From Ruminococcus sp. UBA7158 (lineage in GTDB: Bacteria > Bacillota > Clostridia > Oscillospirales > Ruminococcaceae), in NCBI GenBank assembly GCA_002491605.1, contig DKWG01000007.1, forward strand, positions 1 to 41,891: DNA of 41,891 nucleotides. The letters are read 5' to 3'. Made by a program: the position numbers and the translations under genes. Below, one piece after another: positions 16,680 to 25,562 of the stretch (its first letter is position 1; every line of letters begins with the position of its first letter). The notes beneath the pieces were generated by a model, which was not told the DNA's origin, did not search any database, and saw only the letters and a program-made list of their open reading frames with translations.

Positions 16680-16708
16680 TTGAAAAAGCGTTGGATATAG
16701 TGTAAAAT
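16680..16708 (+). promoter_or_regulatory. Promoter of gap
   Basis: TTGAAA, 17 bases, TAAAAT. The predicted leader of about 100 bases contains a small hairpin GTCTG-CTTG-CAGAC near 16768-16781 before the ribosome binding site. Confidence 0.6.
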
Positions 16709-16814
16709 AATATATGCAAAATAATTGGGTAATTTATGCGGAAGAATAATATCATTCTCTCGCCGGTCTGCTTGCAGACTGAACTTACTCAATGAATAAT
16801 AGGAGGAAAAACCA

Positions 16815-17849
16815 ATGTCAGTAAAAGTTGCAATTAACGGATTCGGAAGAATCGGAAGACTCGCTTTCCGCCAGATGTTCGGCGCTGAGGGATACGAAGT
16901 TGTTGCTATCAACGACCTCACCAAGCCTTCAATGCTCGCTCATCTTCTCAAGTATGATACCGCTCAGGGCGGCTACTGCGGAAGAATCGGCGAAGGTGCT
17001 CACACAGTAACAGCTGATGACGAAGCCGGTACAATCACTGTTGACGGCAAGACACTTAAGATTTATGCTGAGAAGGACGCTAAGGATCTTCCTTGGGGCG
17101 AGCTCGGTGTTGACGTAGTATTAGAGTGCACAGGCTTCTACTGCTCTAAGGAGAAGAGCCAGGCTCATATCGATGCCGGTGCTAAGAAGGTTGTTATTTC
17201 TGCTCCCGCAGGCAACGATCTTCCCACTATCGTTTTCAGCGTAAACGAGAATACTCTTACCAAGGATGACACTATCATCTCTGCTGCATCCTGCACAACT
17301 AACTGCCTCGCTCCCATGGCTAAGGCTCTCAATGATTATGCTCCTATACAGAGCGGTATCATGTCCACCATCCATGCTTACACCGGCGACCAGATGATCC
17401 TCGATGGTCCTCACCGTAAGGGCGACCTCAGAAGAGCAAGAGCAGGTGCTGCTAACATCGTTCCTAACTCTACTGGTGCTGCTAAGGCTATCGGTCTTGT
17501 TATTCCTGAGCTCAACGGTAAGCTCATCGGTTCTGCTCAGAGAGTTCCTGTTCCCACAGGCTCAACCACCATCCTCACCGCTGTTGTTAAGGGCGAGAAT
17601 GTTACCAAGGAAGGCATCAACGCTGCTATGAAGGCTGCTGCTTCTGAGTCCTACGGCTACAACGAAGATCCTATCGTTTCTTCTGACGTTATCGGCATGA
17701 GATACGGTTCACTCTTCGATGCTACTCAGACCATGGTTGCTAAGATCGCTGATGACCTCTATGAGGTTCAGGTTGTTTCTTGGTACGACAACGAGAACTC
17801 CTACACCAGCCAGATGGTTAGAACCATCAAGTACTTCGCTGAGCTGTAA
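16815..17849 (+). CDS. gap: Glyceraldehyde-3-phosphate dehydrogenase, type I
   Basis: This glycolytic enzyme oxidises glyceraldehyde 3-phosphate to 1,3-bisphosphoglycerate with NAD. It is 344 residues, with the Rossmann motif INGFGRIGRL at 5-14, the active-site SCTTNCLAP (catalytic Cys about 160), HAYTGDQ and the C-terminal WYDNENSYTSQMV. The start follows AGGAGGAAAAACC. Codon choice is extremely biased (GCT, AAG, TTC, ATC), as expected for one of the most abundant proteins. It is monocistronic: its own promoter and a strong terminator frame it, and no pgk or tpi lies next to it. Confidence 0.97.
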   Translation: MSVKVAINGFGRIGRLAFRQMFGAEGYEVVAINDLTKPSMLAHLLKYDTAQGGYCGRIGEGAHTVTADDEAGTITVDGKTLKIYAEKDAKDLPWGELGVDVVLECTGFYCSKEKSQAHIDAGAKKVVISAPAGNDLPTIVFSVNENTLTKDDTIISAASCTTNCLAPMAKALNDYAPIQSGIMSTIHAYTGDQMILDGPHRKGDLRRARAGAANIVPNSTGAAKAIGLVIPELNGKLIGSAQRVPVPTGSTTILTAVVKGENVTKEGINAAMKAAASESYGYNEDPIVSSDVIGMRYGSLFDATQTMVAKIADDLYEVQVVSWYDNENSYTSQMVRTIKYFAEL

Positions 17850-17876
17850 TTTATTTGTCAGCTGAATAAGTAACTT

Positions 17877-17910
17877 AAAGCCCTCCTCGGGAATTCTGAG
17901 GAGGGCTTTT
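17877..17910 (+). terminator. Terminator of gap
   Basis: A 12-bp stem AAAGCCCTCCTC / GAGGAGGGCTTT followed by T. Confidence 0.9.
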
Positions 17911-17954
17911 CGCATCGCATTGCTTTACTGAATATAAATCTAATCCAATTGTAG

Positions 17955-17990
17955 ATAAAGACCGACAGCTTTGATGCTGTCGGTCTTTAT
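17955..17990 (-). terminator. Terminator of the SDR-GH2 operon
   Basis: A perfect 15-bp stem ATAAAGACCGACAGC / GCTGTCGGTCTTTAT, 32 bases beyond the GH2 stop on the minus strand. Confidence 0.75.
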
Positions 17991-18021
17991 GAAGAAGTAT
18001 AGGTGGGAAAGATATGACGTC

Positions 18022-20094
18022 TCACTCGCACTCCCACTCCGCACAATCCCTAATCTCGCCCAAATCCTCAAACGAAGCCACAGCCTCAATCCGATTCAGA
18101 CCGTTTAAAAGTTCAACATCCTTCCACTCAAAAACTGTTTTATCTTCAAGCTCATCGCTGCGAACAGAGCCGTAAACAGCGCCGTTGACAATCAGCGTGA
18201 CGCTTTCGGCGTTGGAATAGACCTTGATCGCCGGTACAAATCTGCTGCGCTTATTGTGGCGCTTTTCGGTTATATATACCATCGGCTCGGGATTCCACAC
18301 TGACTTATAAAAATAGTAAGCATCCTTCGGGATTCGGTTTCGGGTGACAAGTCCCTTGTCGTTTTGACCGATGGTGTCTCCCTCACGTCTGCCGTTTGAC
18401 GGAAAATCAAACATACACCAAACATAGTTGCCCCATAGATATCTGCGCTTGGCAAATTGCGACCATATTACTTCGTGCATTGCCGACTGGTAGTTTTCGT
18501 AGTGACGAAGTCCCCAAGGGTCTATCTCATCTTCCCATACAATATTGTCCTTGTGCATAGATGCTGCGCCACCGCCGCCGTATTCCGAAACGCAGATTGC
18601 TTGCTTAACGCCTTCGTGATACATATCAAGCCATTCGCCGAACTTTTCGGCAGGACCTGCGTCCTTGTACCATCCGAAATATCTGTTGCAGCCTAAAACA
18701 TCAGTCGGCATATCGGTTTTAAACCTGCCCCAAAACTGGCTGTCCGCAAAGGTTGTCAGACGTGTTTTATCTTCATCTTTTGCAAGTCGGTTCAGTTCAC
18801 AGTAAAAATCGAATATCTCGTCTGTCATTTGGTAAAGCTCGTTGGTTATTCCCCAAACGATTATACTCGGGTGATTGTAGTTTTGACGTATAAGCTCTGT
18901 GAGCTGAGTTTTGGCGTTGTCCTTGAACTTTTCCGACAGAGTATGCCTGTCCGAGTCGTCGGGGGACATTTTGTTGACGATTCCGATTTCACACCAAGCT
19001 GTTATACCCAGCCTGTCGCAAATATCAAGCTCATGGCTTGAGTGCTGGTAATGTGCCATTCTGACACTGTTTACGCCCATATCGAGCATCATTTGATAGT
19101 CACGTCGACGCTCACTGTCAGTCATAGCCCAGCCGTGTTCAAAGCTGTCCTGATGGTAGTTGACGCCATGGAGAGCTGTGTGTACACCGTTGAGGTAAAA
19201 GCCGTTGTCAGGGTCGATAGCAAAGCTTCTGATTCCGAACGTTTCATTAAAGCCGTCTAAAATTCCTTCGCTACCTTCAATGGTTATTTCAGCGGTGTAA
19301 AGATACGGATTTTTAACGCCCTGCCACAGTGTAATGTCGCACAGATTAAGCAGCAGGGTGACATCATAAGCTTCGTTTCCGCCGATCTGCTTTTTACAAA
19401 CGCTTTGAGCGACCGCATTGTTGTCAGCGTCAATGATTTCAGCGCTGACGGTTACATTTTCTGCTGAGTCAGAGTCGTTTTTCAGCTTGACGCATATGTC
19501 GACATCACAGCGGTCATTGCTTATATTTTTAGGCGTGATGTATACTCCGGACGTTCCGAAGTCACAAAGGTCAATATGCGTTTTGCTTACGGCGATCAGC
19601 TTTACATCACGGTACAGTCCGCCCATTTTGGTGAAGTCGCCCTGATTTTGTATCGGAGCGATAAAATCAGTGGGGGAGTTATCAACAAAGACGACTATCT
19701 GATTCTCTGCGTCCAAGCGCACATATTTAGTTATATCAGCTCTGAATGCAGAGTAGCCGCCCTCATGTCGGCAGCAGTTCACACCGTTGACAAAGACCTC
19801 GGCGACGGTGTTTGCTGCTTCAAACTCAACAAATATCAATCGGTTTGAGAACTCTTCGGATTGCAGCAGAAAGCTTTTTTTGTAAACTCCCATTCCCTGA
19901 AAAAAGCTTGAGTCAGATGATATTCCGTCAGCCCATGCGCCGCAGCAGTCGTCCTTGTTCCATGTGTGCGGCAGAGTTACGTTTTCCCACTCGGCGCTTT
20001 TGATGTCAGAAGGGTTGACATCGGAAAAAGCTGTACCCGAGAGCTTTGAAAAGCGCCAGTCGTTATTGAAATTGATAATACTTCTGTTTGACAT
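18022..20094 (-). CDS. GH2 beta-glycosidase (beta-galactosidase/beta-glucuronidase-like), short form
   Basis: A 690-residue family 2 glycoside hydrolase without signal peptide. It has the N-terminal jelly roll (NFNNDWRF, LPHTWNKDD), an immunoglobulin-like sandwich (about 175-290) and the TIM barrel (about 290-600) with acid/base Glu in GITNELYQM (about E419) and nucleophile in VSEYGGGG (about E504). It lacks the Bgal_small domain found in the LacZ at 8667 and ends in a short beta module (about 620-690), so it is a different subfamily and probably has different substrates. It lies 37 bases downstream of the SDR gene. Galactosidase and glucuronidase activities cannot be separated by eye. Confidence 0.9.
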   Translation of the reverse strand: MSNRSIINFNNDWRFSKLSGTAFSDVNPSDIKSAEWENVTLPHTWNKDDCCGAWADGISSDSSFFQGMGVYKKSFLLQSEEFSNRLIFVEFEAANTVAEVFVNGVNCCRHEGGYSAFRADITKYVRLDAENQIVVFVDNSPTDFIAPIQNQGDFTKMGGLYRDVKLIAVSKTHIDLCDFGTSGVYITPKNISNDRCDVDICVKLKNDSDSAENVTVSAEIIDADNNAVAQSVCKKQIGGNEAYDVTLLLNLCDITLWQGVKNPYLYTAEITIEGSEGILDGFNETFGIRSFAIDPDNGFYLNGVHTALHGVNYHQDSFEHGWAMTDSERRRDYQMMLDMGVNSVRMAHYQHSSHELDICDRLGITAWCEIGIVNKMSPDDSDRHTLSEKFKDNAKTQLTELIRQNYNHPSIIVWGITNELYQMTDEIFDFYCELNRLAKDEDKTRLTTFADSQFWGRFKTDMPTDVLGCNRYFGWYKDAGPAEKFGEWLDMYHEGVKQAICVSEYGGGGAASMHKDNIVWEDEIDPWGLRHYENYQSAMHEVIWSQFAKRRYLWGNYVWCMFDFPSNGRREGDTIGQNDKGLVTRNRIPKDAYYFYKSVWNPEPMVYITEKRHNKRSRFVPAIKVYSNAESVTLIVNGAVYGSVRSDELEDKTVFEWKDVELLNGLNRIEAVASFEDLGEIRDCAEWECE

Positions 20095-20131
20095 AAATTA
20101 TTCATCTCCGTCTCATATTGTTTTGATGCGC

Positions 20132-20920
20132 TCAGAGCACATAAAGCTTTCTTAAAAGCCAACTTAGAGTGCGCACAGGCAGAATTCTTGCTAAAACCGA
20201 TAGGAACTTGTAGTCGATACGGATAGCATATAAGGGCTTAACCTTTTTCTTTAAGGCAATCTTTGCAATATACCGCCCGGCTGACTGCGGAGACATTCCG
20301 TTTTTCTCGTCACGCTCCATTTTCTCAACTGAACGGTGTATTTTACCGCCGTAGATGTCATCTCCGATATATTCACTCTCACGAACGTCAGTGAAGCAGG
20401 TTTTGATGTCTCCGGGCATAATCGCAGTAACCGAAATTCCAAAATCTTTGACCTCGTTGCCGAGGGCAATCGAGTATGAGTTGATACAGGCTTTTGAAGC
20501 GGAGTAAAAAGCCTGAAACGAGATAGGCGCAACCGCTGCAACAGAAGAGATATTGACAATTCTGCCGCCGCCGTTTTTGCGCATATGCGGAATAACGCTT
20601 GAGCACATGGAGCAAAGCCCGAAGAAGTTGACGTTAAACTGCTTTTGTGCCGCTTCAAGCGGAGTAAACTCCGCTGCTCCGGAAATACCGAAGCCGGCGT
20701 TATTAATTAATATATCGATCCTGCCTTCTTTGGATATAACGGTATTGACTGCCGCTTCGATGTCTTTCTTATTCGTGACATCGCCGCTCAGATGGATAAC
20801 GCCATCCTGATGGCTTTCACGGCGGCTCATTTCGTATACGGTTACGCCCTTTTCTCTCAGAGCGTTGGCAGTCTCAAAGCCAATCCCAGAGCTGCCGCCT
20901 GTTATCAGTGCTATGCTCAT
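20132..20920 (-). CDS. Short-chain dehydrogenase/reductase (SDR family)
   Basis: A classical SDR of 262 residues. It has the nucleotide-binding TGGSSGIG at 7-14, NNAG at 73-76, and the catalytic YSASK with Tyr at about 139, preceded by NISSVAAV. The basic C-terminal tail (LRKLYVL, about 256-262) may associate with membrane. The start has GGAGATGATT upstream. It is the first gene of a two-gene operon with the GH2 enzyme at 18022, so a role on a sugar or aglycone released by that enzyme is possible. The substrate is not evident. Confidence 0.88.
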   Translation of the reverse strand: MSIALITGGSSGIGFETANALREKGVTVYEMSRRESHQDGVIHLSGDVTNKKDIEAAVNTVISKEGRIDILINNAGFGISGAAEFTPLEAAQKQFNVNFFGLCSMCSSVIPHMRKNGGGRIVNISSVAAVAPISFQAFYSASKACINSYSIALGNEVKDFGISVTAIMPGDIKTCFTDVRESEYIGDDIYGGKIHRSVEKMERDEKNGMSPQSAGRYIAKIALKKKVKPLYAIRIDYKFLSVLARILPVRTLSWLLRKLYVL

Positions 20921-20976
20921 GATTAAATCATCTCCGTATGTTGAAATGTATTATCGAAAAACTCTTTTCTGTCCGA

Positions 20977-20999
20977 TTTAAAACTGATGTAGTTTTAAA
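20977..20999 (-). promoter_or_regulatory. Perfect palindromic operator candidate upstream of the SDR-GH2 operon
   Basis: TTTAAAACT-GATGT-AGTTTTAAA, 9-bp arms around 5 bases, 57 bases before the SDR start codon. It sits just downstream of a possible -10 box (TATACT on the minus strand, near 21010), a typical place for a repressor site. No regulator gene is adjacent. Confidence 0.45.
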
Positions 21000-21067
21000 C
21001 GATAATAAGTATAAAGTCTCAGCATAAACAGTCACAGCAATAGTGCGACGGCTTTGTGCTGCAATGC

Positions 21068-21826
21068 CTACCTGCAGGGTGCTGACCTATCAACATCATG
21101 ATAAAAATCAAGAATGATACTATTCAGCTCCTTAGCCTGCTCTGTTACAAAGTGCGGACGATGTCCGCAGCCCTTAACTTCATATGTTTTTGCATGGGGA
21201 ACCTTATCCTTAAGCTCGGAGCAGGTTCCGAACGTATCATTTTCACCGTTTATAAAGAACGCAGGACATTTTATCGAAGCCCATTCGGCGTCGGTTAAAT
21301 TCGGATGAGCTTTCCAATCTGCGACGGTGGTGCGCAAATATGTCTGCCAGTCGCCTCTGTGGGCGTCGCTGTGTCTTATCTTGATGTCCTCAATAAATCC
21401 TGTGTCGTTATTTGCAATGAGCTTTTCAGGCAGAAAATCATCCGCTCCTTGCGGTCTTGGGTAAGCACCTCCGCCGATAGTTACAAGGCTCTTAACCTTT
21501 TCAGGATACTTAGCCGCCATATAGCAGCCGACATATGCTCCGCAGCTGTATCCGAGCAGATGAGCGGATTTTATCCCCAAAGCGTTCATGAAGTCTGACA
21601 TATCGTCGGCGATGATTCTTGAGCTCCAGTTTAGACTTTCGCAGGTTGTCCGCCCGTGTCCTCTGAAGTCGGGGTACAGGCATCTGTAATTGGCGGAGAA
21701 GGGGAGTATCTGCGCTGAAAATGCCAGCAAGGCTCTGCTGAAATGACTATGTAAAAACAGAAGCGCTTCACCTCTGCCGAATTCCTCATAGTATATATTC
21801 AAGCTGTTAATATTTATATACGGCAT
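21068..21826 (-). CDS. Alpha/beta-fold hydrolase
   Basis: A 252-residue cytoplasmic alpha/beta hydrolase. The nucleophile elbow is GYSCGA (Ser about 94), the oxyanion region LFLHSHFS (about 23-30), the acid is likely Asp in NGENDTF (about 200), and the catalytic His is in GCGHRPHF (about 221). The conserved YPDFRGHGRT segment is typical of esterases, lactonases and haloperoxidase-like enzymes. The substrate is unknown. The start has only a weak ribosome binding site (AAGTGGG). The gap to the SDR gene downstream (about 150 bases) contains the palindrome, so it is probably a separate unit. Confidence 0.85.
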   Translation of the reverse strand: MPYININSLNIYYEEFGRGEALLFLHSHFSRALLAFSAQILPFSANYRCLYPDFRGHGRTTCESLNWSSRIIADDMSDFMNALGIKSAHLLGYSCGAYVGCYMAAKYPEKVKSLVTIGGGAYPRPQGADDFLPEKLIANNDTGFIEDIKIRHSDAHRGDWQTYLRTTVADWKAHPNLTDAEWASIKCPAFFINGENDTFGTCSELKDKVPHAKTYEVKGCGHRPHFVTEQAKELNSIILDFYHDVDRSAPCR

Positions 21827-22003
21827 TTAAAAACCCACTTTCATTTTGCATATTGCCCTCGGATAGACTGCGCCAAGCAGCACAAAGCCTTCGAGCTTGT
21901 GATAGTCCTATTCCGTTATTGTCGCTTTTGCTGCAATATAAAAAGTTCCTTTTATCAACGACGAGAATGTTTACTTTTATCATAAACTGCCGCTTAAAAA
22001 ACG

Positions 22004-22034
22004 ACAATGTGACACAATTAATGAGCCACATTGT
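22004..22034 (-). terminator. Terminator of the small protein gene
   Basis: On the minus strand the stem ACAATGTG / CACATTGT is followed within three bases by six T. It lies about 35 bases beyond the stop at 22070. Confidence 0.7.
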
Positions 22035-22069
22035 TCGTTAAACACAATATAAACAAAGCCTTCGTTTGC

Positions 22070-22303
22070 TTATTCCTTGTCTTTAAGCCATTCAGCGGCT
22101 TTTGCCTTTGAAATTGACTTGATGTTTTCCTTCGGATATGGTGATTCCTCGCCGCCGTTGACATACAGGAAGTAAAGACCGCCCTCTGTTTGATAGAGTG
22201 ATTCCTCATAACCGTCAGGCTCGCCGAACTCGCCGACCGTAACCTTCTTGACAAGTGATGCGTTTTCGGTATCGTATTCTCTCTTGCAAATAATCTTTTT
22301 CAT
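22070..22303 (-). CDS. Small hypothetical protein
   Basis: A 77-residue protein beginning MKKIICKREYDTENASLV, with alternating charged and aromatic residues (GGLYFLYVNGGEESPY) that suggest a small beta-rich fold and a helical, Lys-rich tail. A clear ribosome binding site (AAGGAG, 7-8 bases upstream) and a terminator support it as a real gene. There are no cysteine clusters, signal peptide or membrane segments. I do not recognise the family and the neighbours give no hint. Confidence 0.7.
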   Translation of the reverse strand: MKKIICKREYDTENASLVKKVTVGEFGEPDGYEESLYQTEGGLYFLYVNGGEESPYPKENIKSISKAKAAEWLKDKE

Positions 22304-22581
22304 TTTTTATTCTCCTTATAATTTATACCCTTAGTCATGCTGTTTTAATGATCTGCATTGCAGCCGACAGAGCGAATGCACTGTAAATAAATCTCTAAGT
22401 ACAGCGTTATAGGCAAATAATGCAATTACCATTGCCGACGAATTGCCTTCGGTTGCAAAAGACAGCACATTTAAATAATCATGACTAATGTTTAAATTTA
22501 TTATAGCCGATAGTAAGATGAATGTCAAATTTTTTCGGTTAAAAGTAAAATACAGTAAAAGTATAACTTTATAAAATGATA

Positions 22582-23757
22582 CTATTGCTTTTTTGCCACA
22601 CCGGTCTCAATTGCTGCGTCCACAACAGCTTTTGCGACAGCCGCCGCAACACGCTTGTCAAGAGCGTTGGGGATTATATTGTCGCAGCTAAGCTCGCTGT
22701 CGGGAATGAGCGACGCAAGGGCGTAAGACGTTGCAACCTTCATTTCCTCGTTGATACAGCTTGCACGGCAATCAAGAGCACCTCTGAAAATGCCGGGGAA
22801 CGCCAAAACATTATTTATCTGATTGCAAAAATCAGATCTTCCTGTGCCGACAACTGCCGCTCCTGCCTCTTTTGCCAAGTCGGGCATGATTTCGGGAGTG
22901 GGGTTTGCCATCGGGAAAACTATTGCGCTGCTGTTCATCGAAGAAACCATTTCCTTCGAGACGATACCCGGGGCGCTTACTCCTATAAAAACATCTGCGC
23001 CGTTCATGGCGTCGGCAAGTGTTCCGTGCATACAGTCTTCGTTTGTCATATGCGATATTTCCTTGTGGGCAGGGCTGAGCGTCTCGTCGTCACGCGAAAT
23101 AATTCCGAAGCGGTCTACCATTATGATATGCTTTAACCCGAGGTTCATAAGGTGCTTTGCAATTGCTGTTCCGGCAGAGCCTGCACCGTTTATGACCGTT
23201 TTGACGTCCTCAATCCTTTTTCCGACAACCTTCAGAGCGTTTATGAGCGCCGCTGCAACGACAATGGCGGTTCCGTGCTGATCATCGTGAAATACAGGGA
23301 TATCGAGTATCTCCTTAAGCCTTCTTTCGACCTCAAAGCATCTGGGTGCGCTGATATCCTCAAGATTTATGCCGCCGAAGGAGCCTGATATAAGATAAAT
23401 TGCTCTGACAAGCTCGTCGACGTCCTTTGTTTTAAGGCATATAGGGAACGCATCGACGTCTGCGAACTCCTTGAACAGTGCGCACTTGCCCTCCATAACC
23501 GGCATTCCTGCCTCAGGACCTATATCCCCGAGACCCAAGACGGCTGTGCCGTCTGTTATAACTGCTACCAAATTCGAACGCCTTGTCAGCTCAAACGAAA
23601 GCTCGGGGTTGTCCTTTATTTCAAGACACGGCTGAGCTACTCCGGGGGTATAGCAAAGTGATAAATCCTCTTTACTTTCAACCTTGGCTCTTGATATTAC
23701 CTCAATTTTTCCTCCCCATTCATAGTGCTTTTTTAGCGATTGCTCCTGAATTGTCAT
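22582..23757 (-). CDS. Malic enzyme (oxaloacetate-decarboxylating malate dehydrogenase)
   Basis: The enzyme converts malate to pyruvate and CO2 with reduction of NAD(P). It is the short bacterial form of about 391 residues. Motifs seen are the catalytic Tyr in LCYTPGVAQPC (about 36), the Lys region MPVMEGKCALFKEF, FHDDQHGTA for the metal site and the dinucleotide loop INGAGSAGTA. The ATG at 23757 is preferred to the one at 23766 because AAAGGA is 9 bases upstream of the former and only a base or so from the latter. It is second in an operon after fumC (67 bases), linking fumarate to pyruvate through malate. NAD versus NADP preference is not decided. Confidence 0.93.
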   Translation of the reverse strand: MTIQEQSLKKHYEWGGKIEVISRAKVESKEDLSLCYTPGVAQPCLEIKDNPELSFELTRRSNLVAVITDGTAVLGLGDIGPEAGMPVMEGKCALFKEFADVDAFPICLKTKDVDELVRAIYLISGSFGGINLEDISAPRCFEVERRLKEILDIPVFHDDQHGTAIVVAAALINALKVVGKRIEDVKTVINGAGSAGTAIAKHLMNLGLKHIIMVDRFGIISRDDETLSPAHKEISHMTNEDCMHGTLADAMNGADVFIGVSAPGIVSKEMVSSMNSSAIVFPMANPTPEIMPDLAKEAGAAVVGTGRSDFCNQINNVLAFPGIFRGALDCRASCINEEMKVATSYALASLIPDSELSCDNIIPNALDKRVAAAVAKAVVDAAIETGVAKKQ

Positions 23758-23824
23758 TGTGCTCATTCCTTTTTATTTTAAATATTTCAGTAAAACTTAT
23801 ACGTCAAGTGTTTATATAAACGGC

Positions 23825-25195
23825 TCACACCATCTCTTCGGGACGGAAGTACTTATCAAACTCCGCTTCGCTCAAATAGCCGAGTGAAACGCAGGCTTCT
23901 TTTAATGATAAATTTTCACCGTGAGCCTTGTGAACGACTCTTGCTGCGTTTTCATAGCCGATGTGAGGGGTGAGTGCTGTAACGAGCATGAGCGAGCGAT
24001 TTAAGTTGTCCTGCATTTTTTCTTTAATCGGTTTGATTCCGCAAACGCAGTTTTTCTCAAACGACAGGCATACGTCGGCTAAAAGGCGTATCGATTGCAG
24101 GTAGTTGTAAATGCACACAGGCATAAAGACGTTCAGCTCGAAATTGCCGGACGCTGCGGCGACAGACACTGCCGTGTCGTTGGCAATGACCTGAACCGAT
24201 ACCATCGTCACCGCTTCGCACTGAGTCGGATTGACCTTTCCGGGCATTATTGAAGATCCCGGTTCGTTTTCGGGGATGGTTATTTCGCCCAAGCCGCATC
24301 TCGGCCCGCTTGCAAGCCAGCGGATATCGTTTGCAATCTTCATCAAATCGCAGGCAAGCGATTTCAACGCTCCGTGCGCAAAAACAAGCTCGTCCTTAGA
24401 CGTTAATGCGTGAAATTTGTTTTTTGCGGTTGCAAATTCTGTGCCTGTTATCTTGGATATTTCTGCGGCAACCGCTGTGTCAAATCCCTTCGGAGCGTTT
24501 AAGCCTGTTCCGACAGCCGTAGCGCCGAGTGCAAGCTCACGAAGAGGGGATAAAGACATTTCAATCAGCTCGGCGTCACGCTCAAGCGATGTTCTCCAGC
24601 CGCTTATTTCCTGACCGAAGGTGATAGGCGTTGCGTCCTCAAGATGAGTTCTGCCGCTTTTAACAATGCCGCCATACTCATCCTCAAGCGTTTTAAACGA
24701 AGCTATGAGATTGCGCACTGACGGAATAAGCCGATTCTCGGTCGCCAAGACCGCTGCAATGTGCATAGCGGTAGGAAATGTGTCGTTAGACGACTGAGAC
24801 ATATTTACATCGTCGTTGGGATGGAGAACCTTTGCCCCTGCAAGCTTATTGCCGTAATTTGCAATAACCTCGTTGACGTTCATGTTGCTTTGAGTACCGC
24901 TGCCTGTCTGCCAAACAACCAAGGGAAAATGCTCACTCAGCTCGCCTGAAATAATTTTATCGGCAGCGAGTGAAATGAGACGGCACTTTTCATCAGTCAT
25001 TCTGTTCGGAACAAGCACAAGGTTTGTTTTTGCCGCAGCAAGCTTAAGTATTGCAAAGGCATGGATAATCTCTGACGGCATCTTTTCAGTGCCGATCTCA
25101 AAATTTTGGAAGCTGCGCTGAGTTTGAGCGCCCCAAAGCTTGTCCGTCGGAACTAAAACTTCTCCCATGGAGTCGTGTTCTGTTCGATAATTCAT
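23825..25195 (-). CDS. fumC: Class II fumarate hydratase (fumarase C)
   Basis: This enzyme of 456 residues hydrates fumarate to malate without an iron-sulfur cluster. Signature motifs are SGRTHLEDATPITFGQE (about 155-171) and the mobile catalytic loop GSSIMPGKVNPTQCEA (about 313-328), with SGTQSNMNVNEV upstream. Aspartase is related, but the sequence and the malic enzyme downstream favour fumarase. AAAAAGGATGAG precedes the start. It is transcribed from a near-consensus promoter at 25260-25288. Confidence 0.93.
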   Translation of the reverse strand: MNYRTEHDSMGEVLVPTDKLWGAQTQRSFQNFEIGTEKMPSEIIHAFAILKLAAAKTNLVLVPNRMTDEKCRLISLAADKIISGELSEHFPLVVWQTGSGTQSNMNVNEVIANYGNKLAGAKVLHPNDDVNMSQSSNDTFPTAMHIAAVLATENRLIPSVRNLIASFKTLEDEYGGIVKSGRTHLEDATPITFGQEISGWRTSLERDAELIEMSLSPLRELALGATAVGTGLNAPKGFDTAVAAEISKITGTEFATAKNKFHALTSKDELVFAHGALKSLACDLMKIANDIRWLASGPRCGLGEITIPENEPGSSIMPGKVNPTQCEAVTMVSVQVIANDTAVSVAAASGNFELNVFMPVCIYNYLQSIRLLADVCLSFEKNCVCGIKPIKEKMQDNLNRSLMLVTALTPHIGYENAARVVHKAHGENLSLKEACVSLGYLSEAEFDKYFRPEEMV

Positions 25196-25259
25196 TTATA
25201 ACTCATCCTTTTTATACTGCGGAAAACAATAAAGCCTCCCGTTAAAAAATCACAGAAAA

Positions 25260-25288
25260 ATTATATCATTGTTGCCGCTCGATTTCAA
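25260..25288 (-). promoter_or_regulatory. Promoter of the fumC-malic enzyme operon
   Basis: On the minus strand TTGAAA, 17 bases, TATAAT. The predicted leader is about 58 bases. Confidence 0.7.
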
Positions 25289-25389
25289 TATATATTGTAA
25301 ATTTTTAGCTTTTAAATGGCATAATATGAGAAATAGTAGTCAAAAATTTAAATCATACCGTCAAATAGCGGCGACTTTCTTTAATACGG

Positions 25390-25417
25390 TTGCAAATTAA
25401 TAACAATATGATATAAT
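25390..25417 (+). promoter_or_regulatory. Promoter of the Ala-rich surface protein gene
   Basis: TTGCAA, 16 bases, TATAAT, about 140 bases before the start codon. The long AT-rich leader ends in TTGGAGGTAAATT. Confidence 0.6.
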
Positions 25418-25562
25418 TAATTAGCGGTAATTTATAAATTTTGCGTTTATTATCGCAGTATATTTGTTTTATATGACGGTATTTTGTTTGGCACATAAAT
25501 TTATGAAAATGAATATGTCGGATAAAAACGCTGTCATATCAAAAATTATTTGGAGGTAAATT

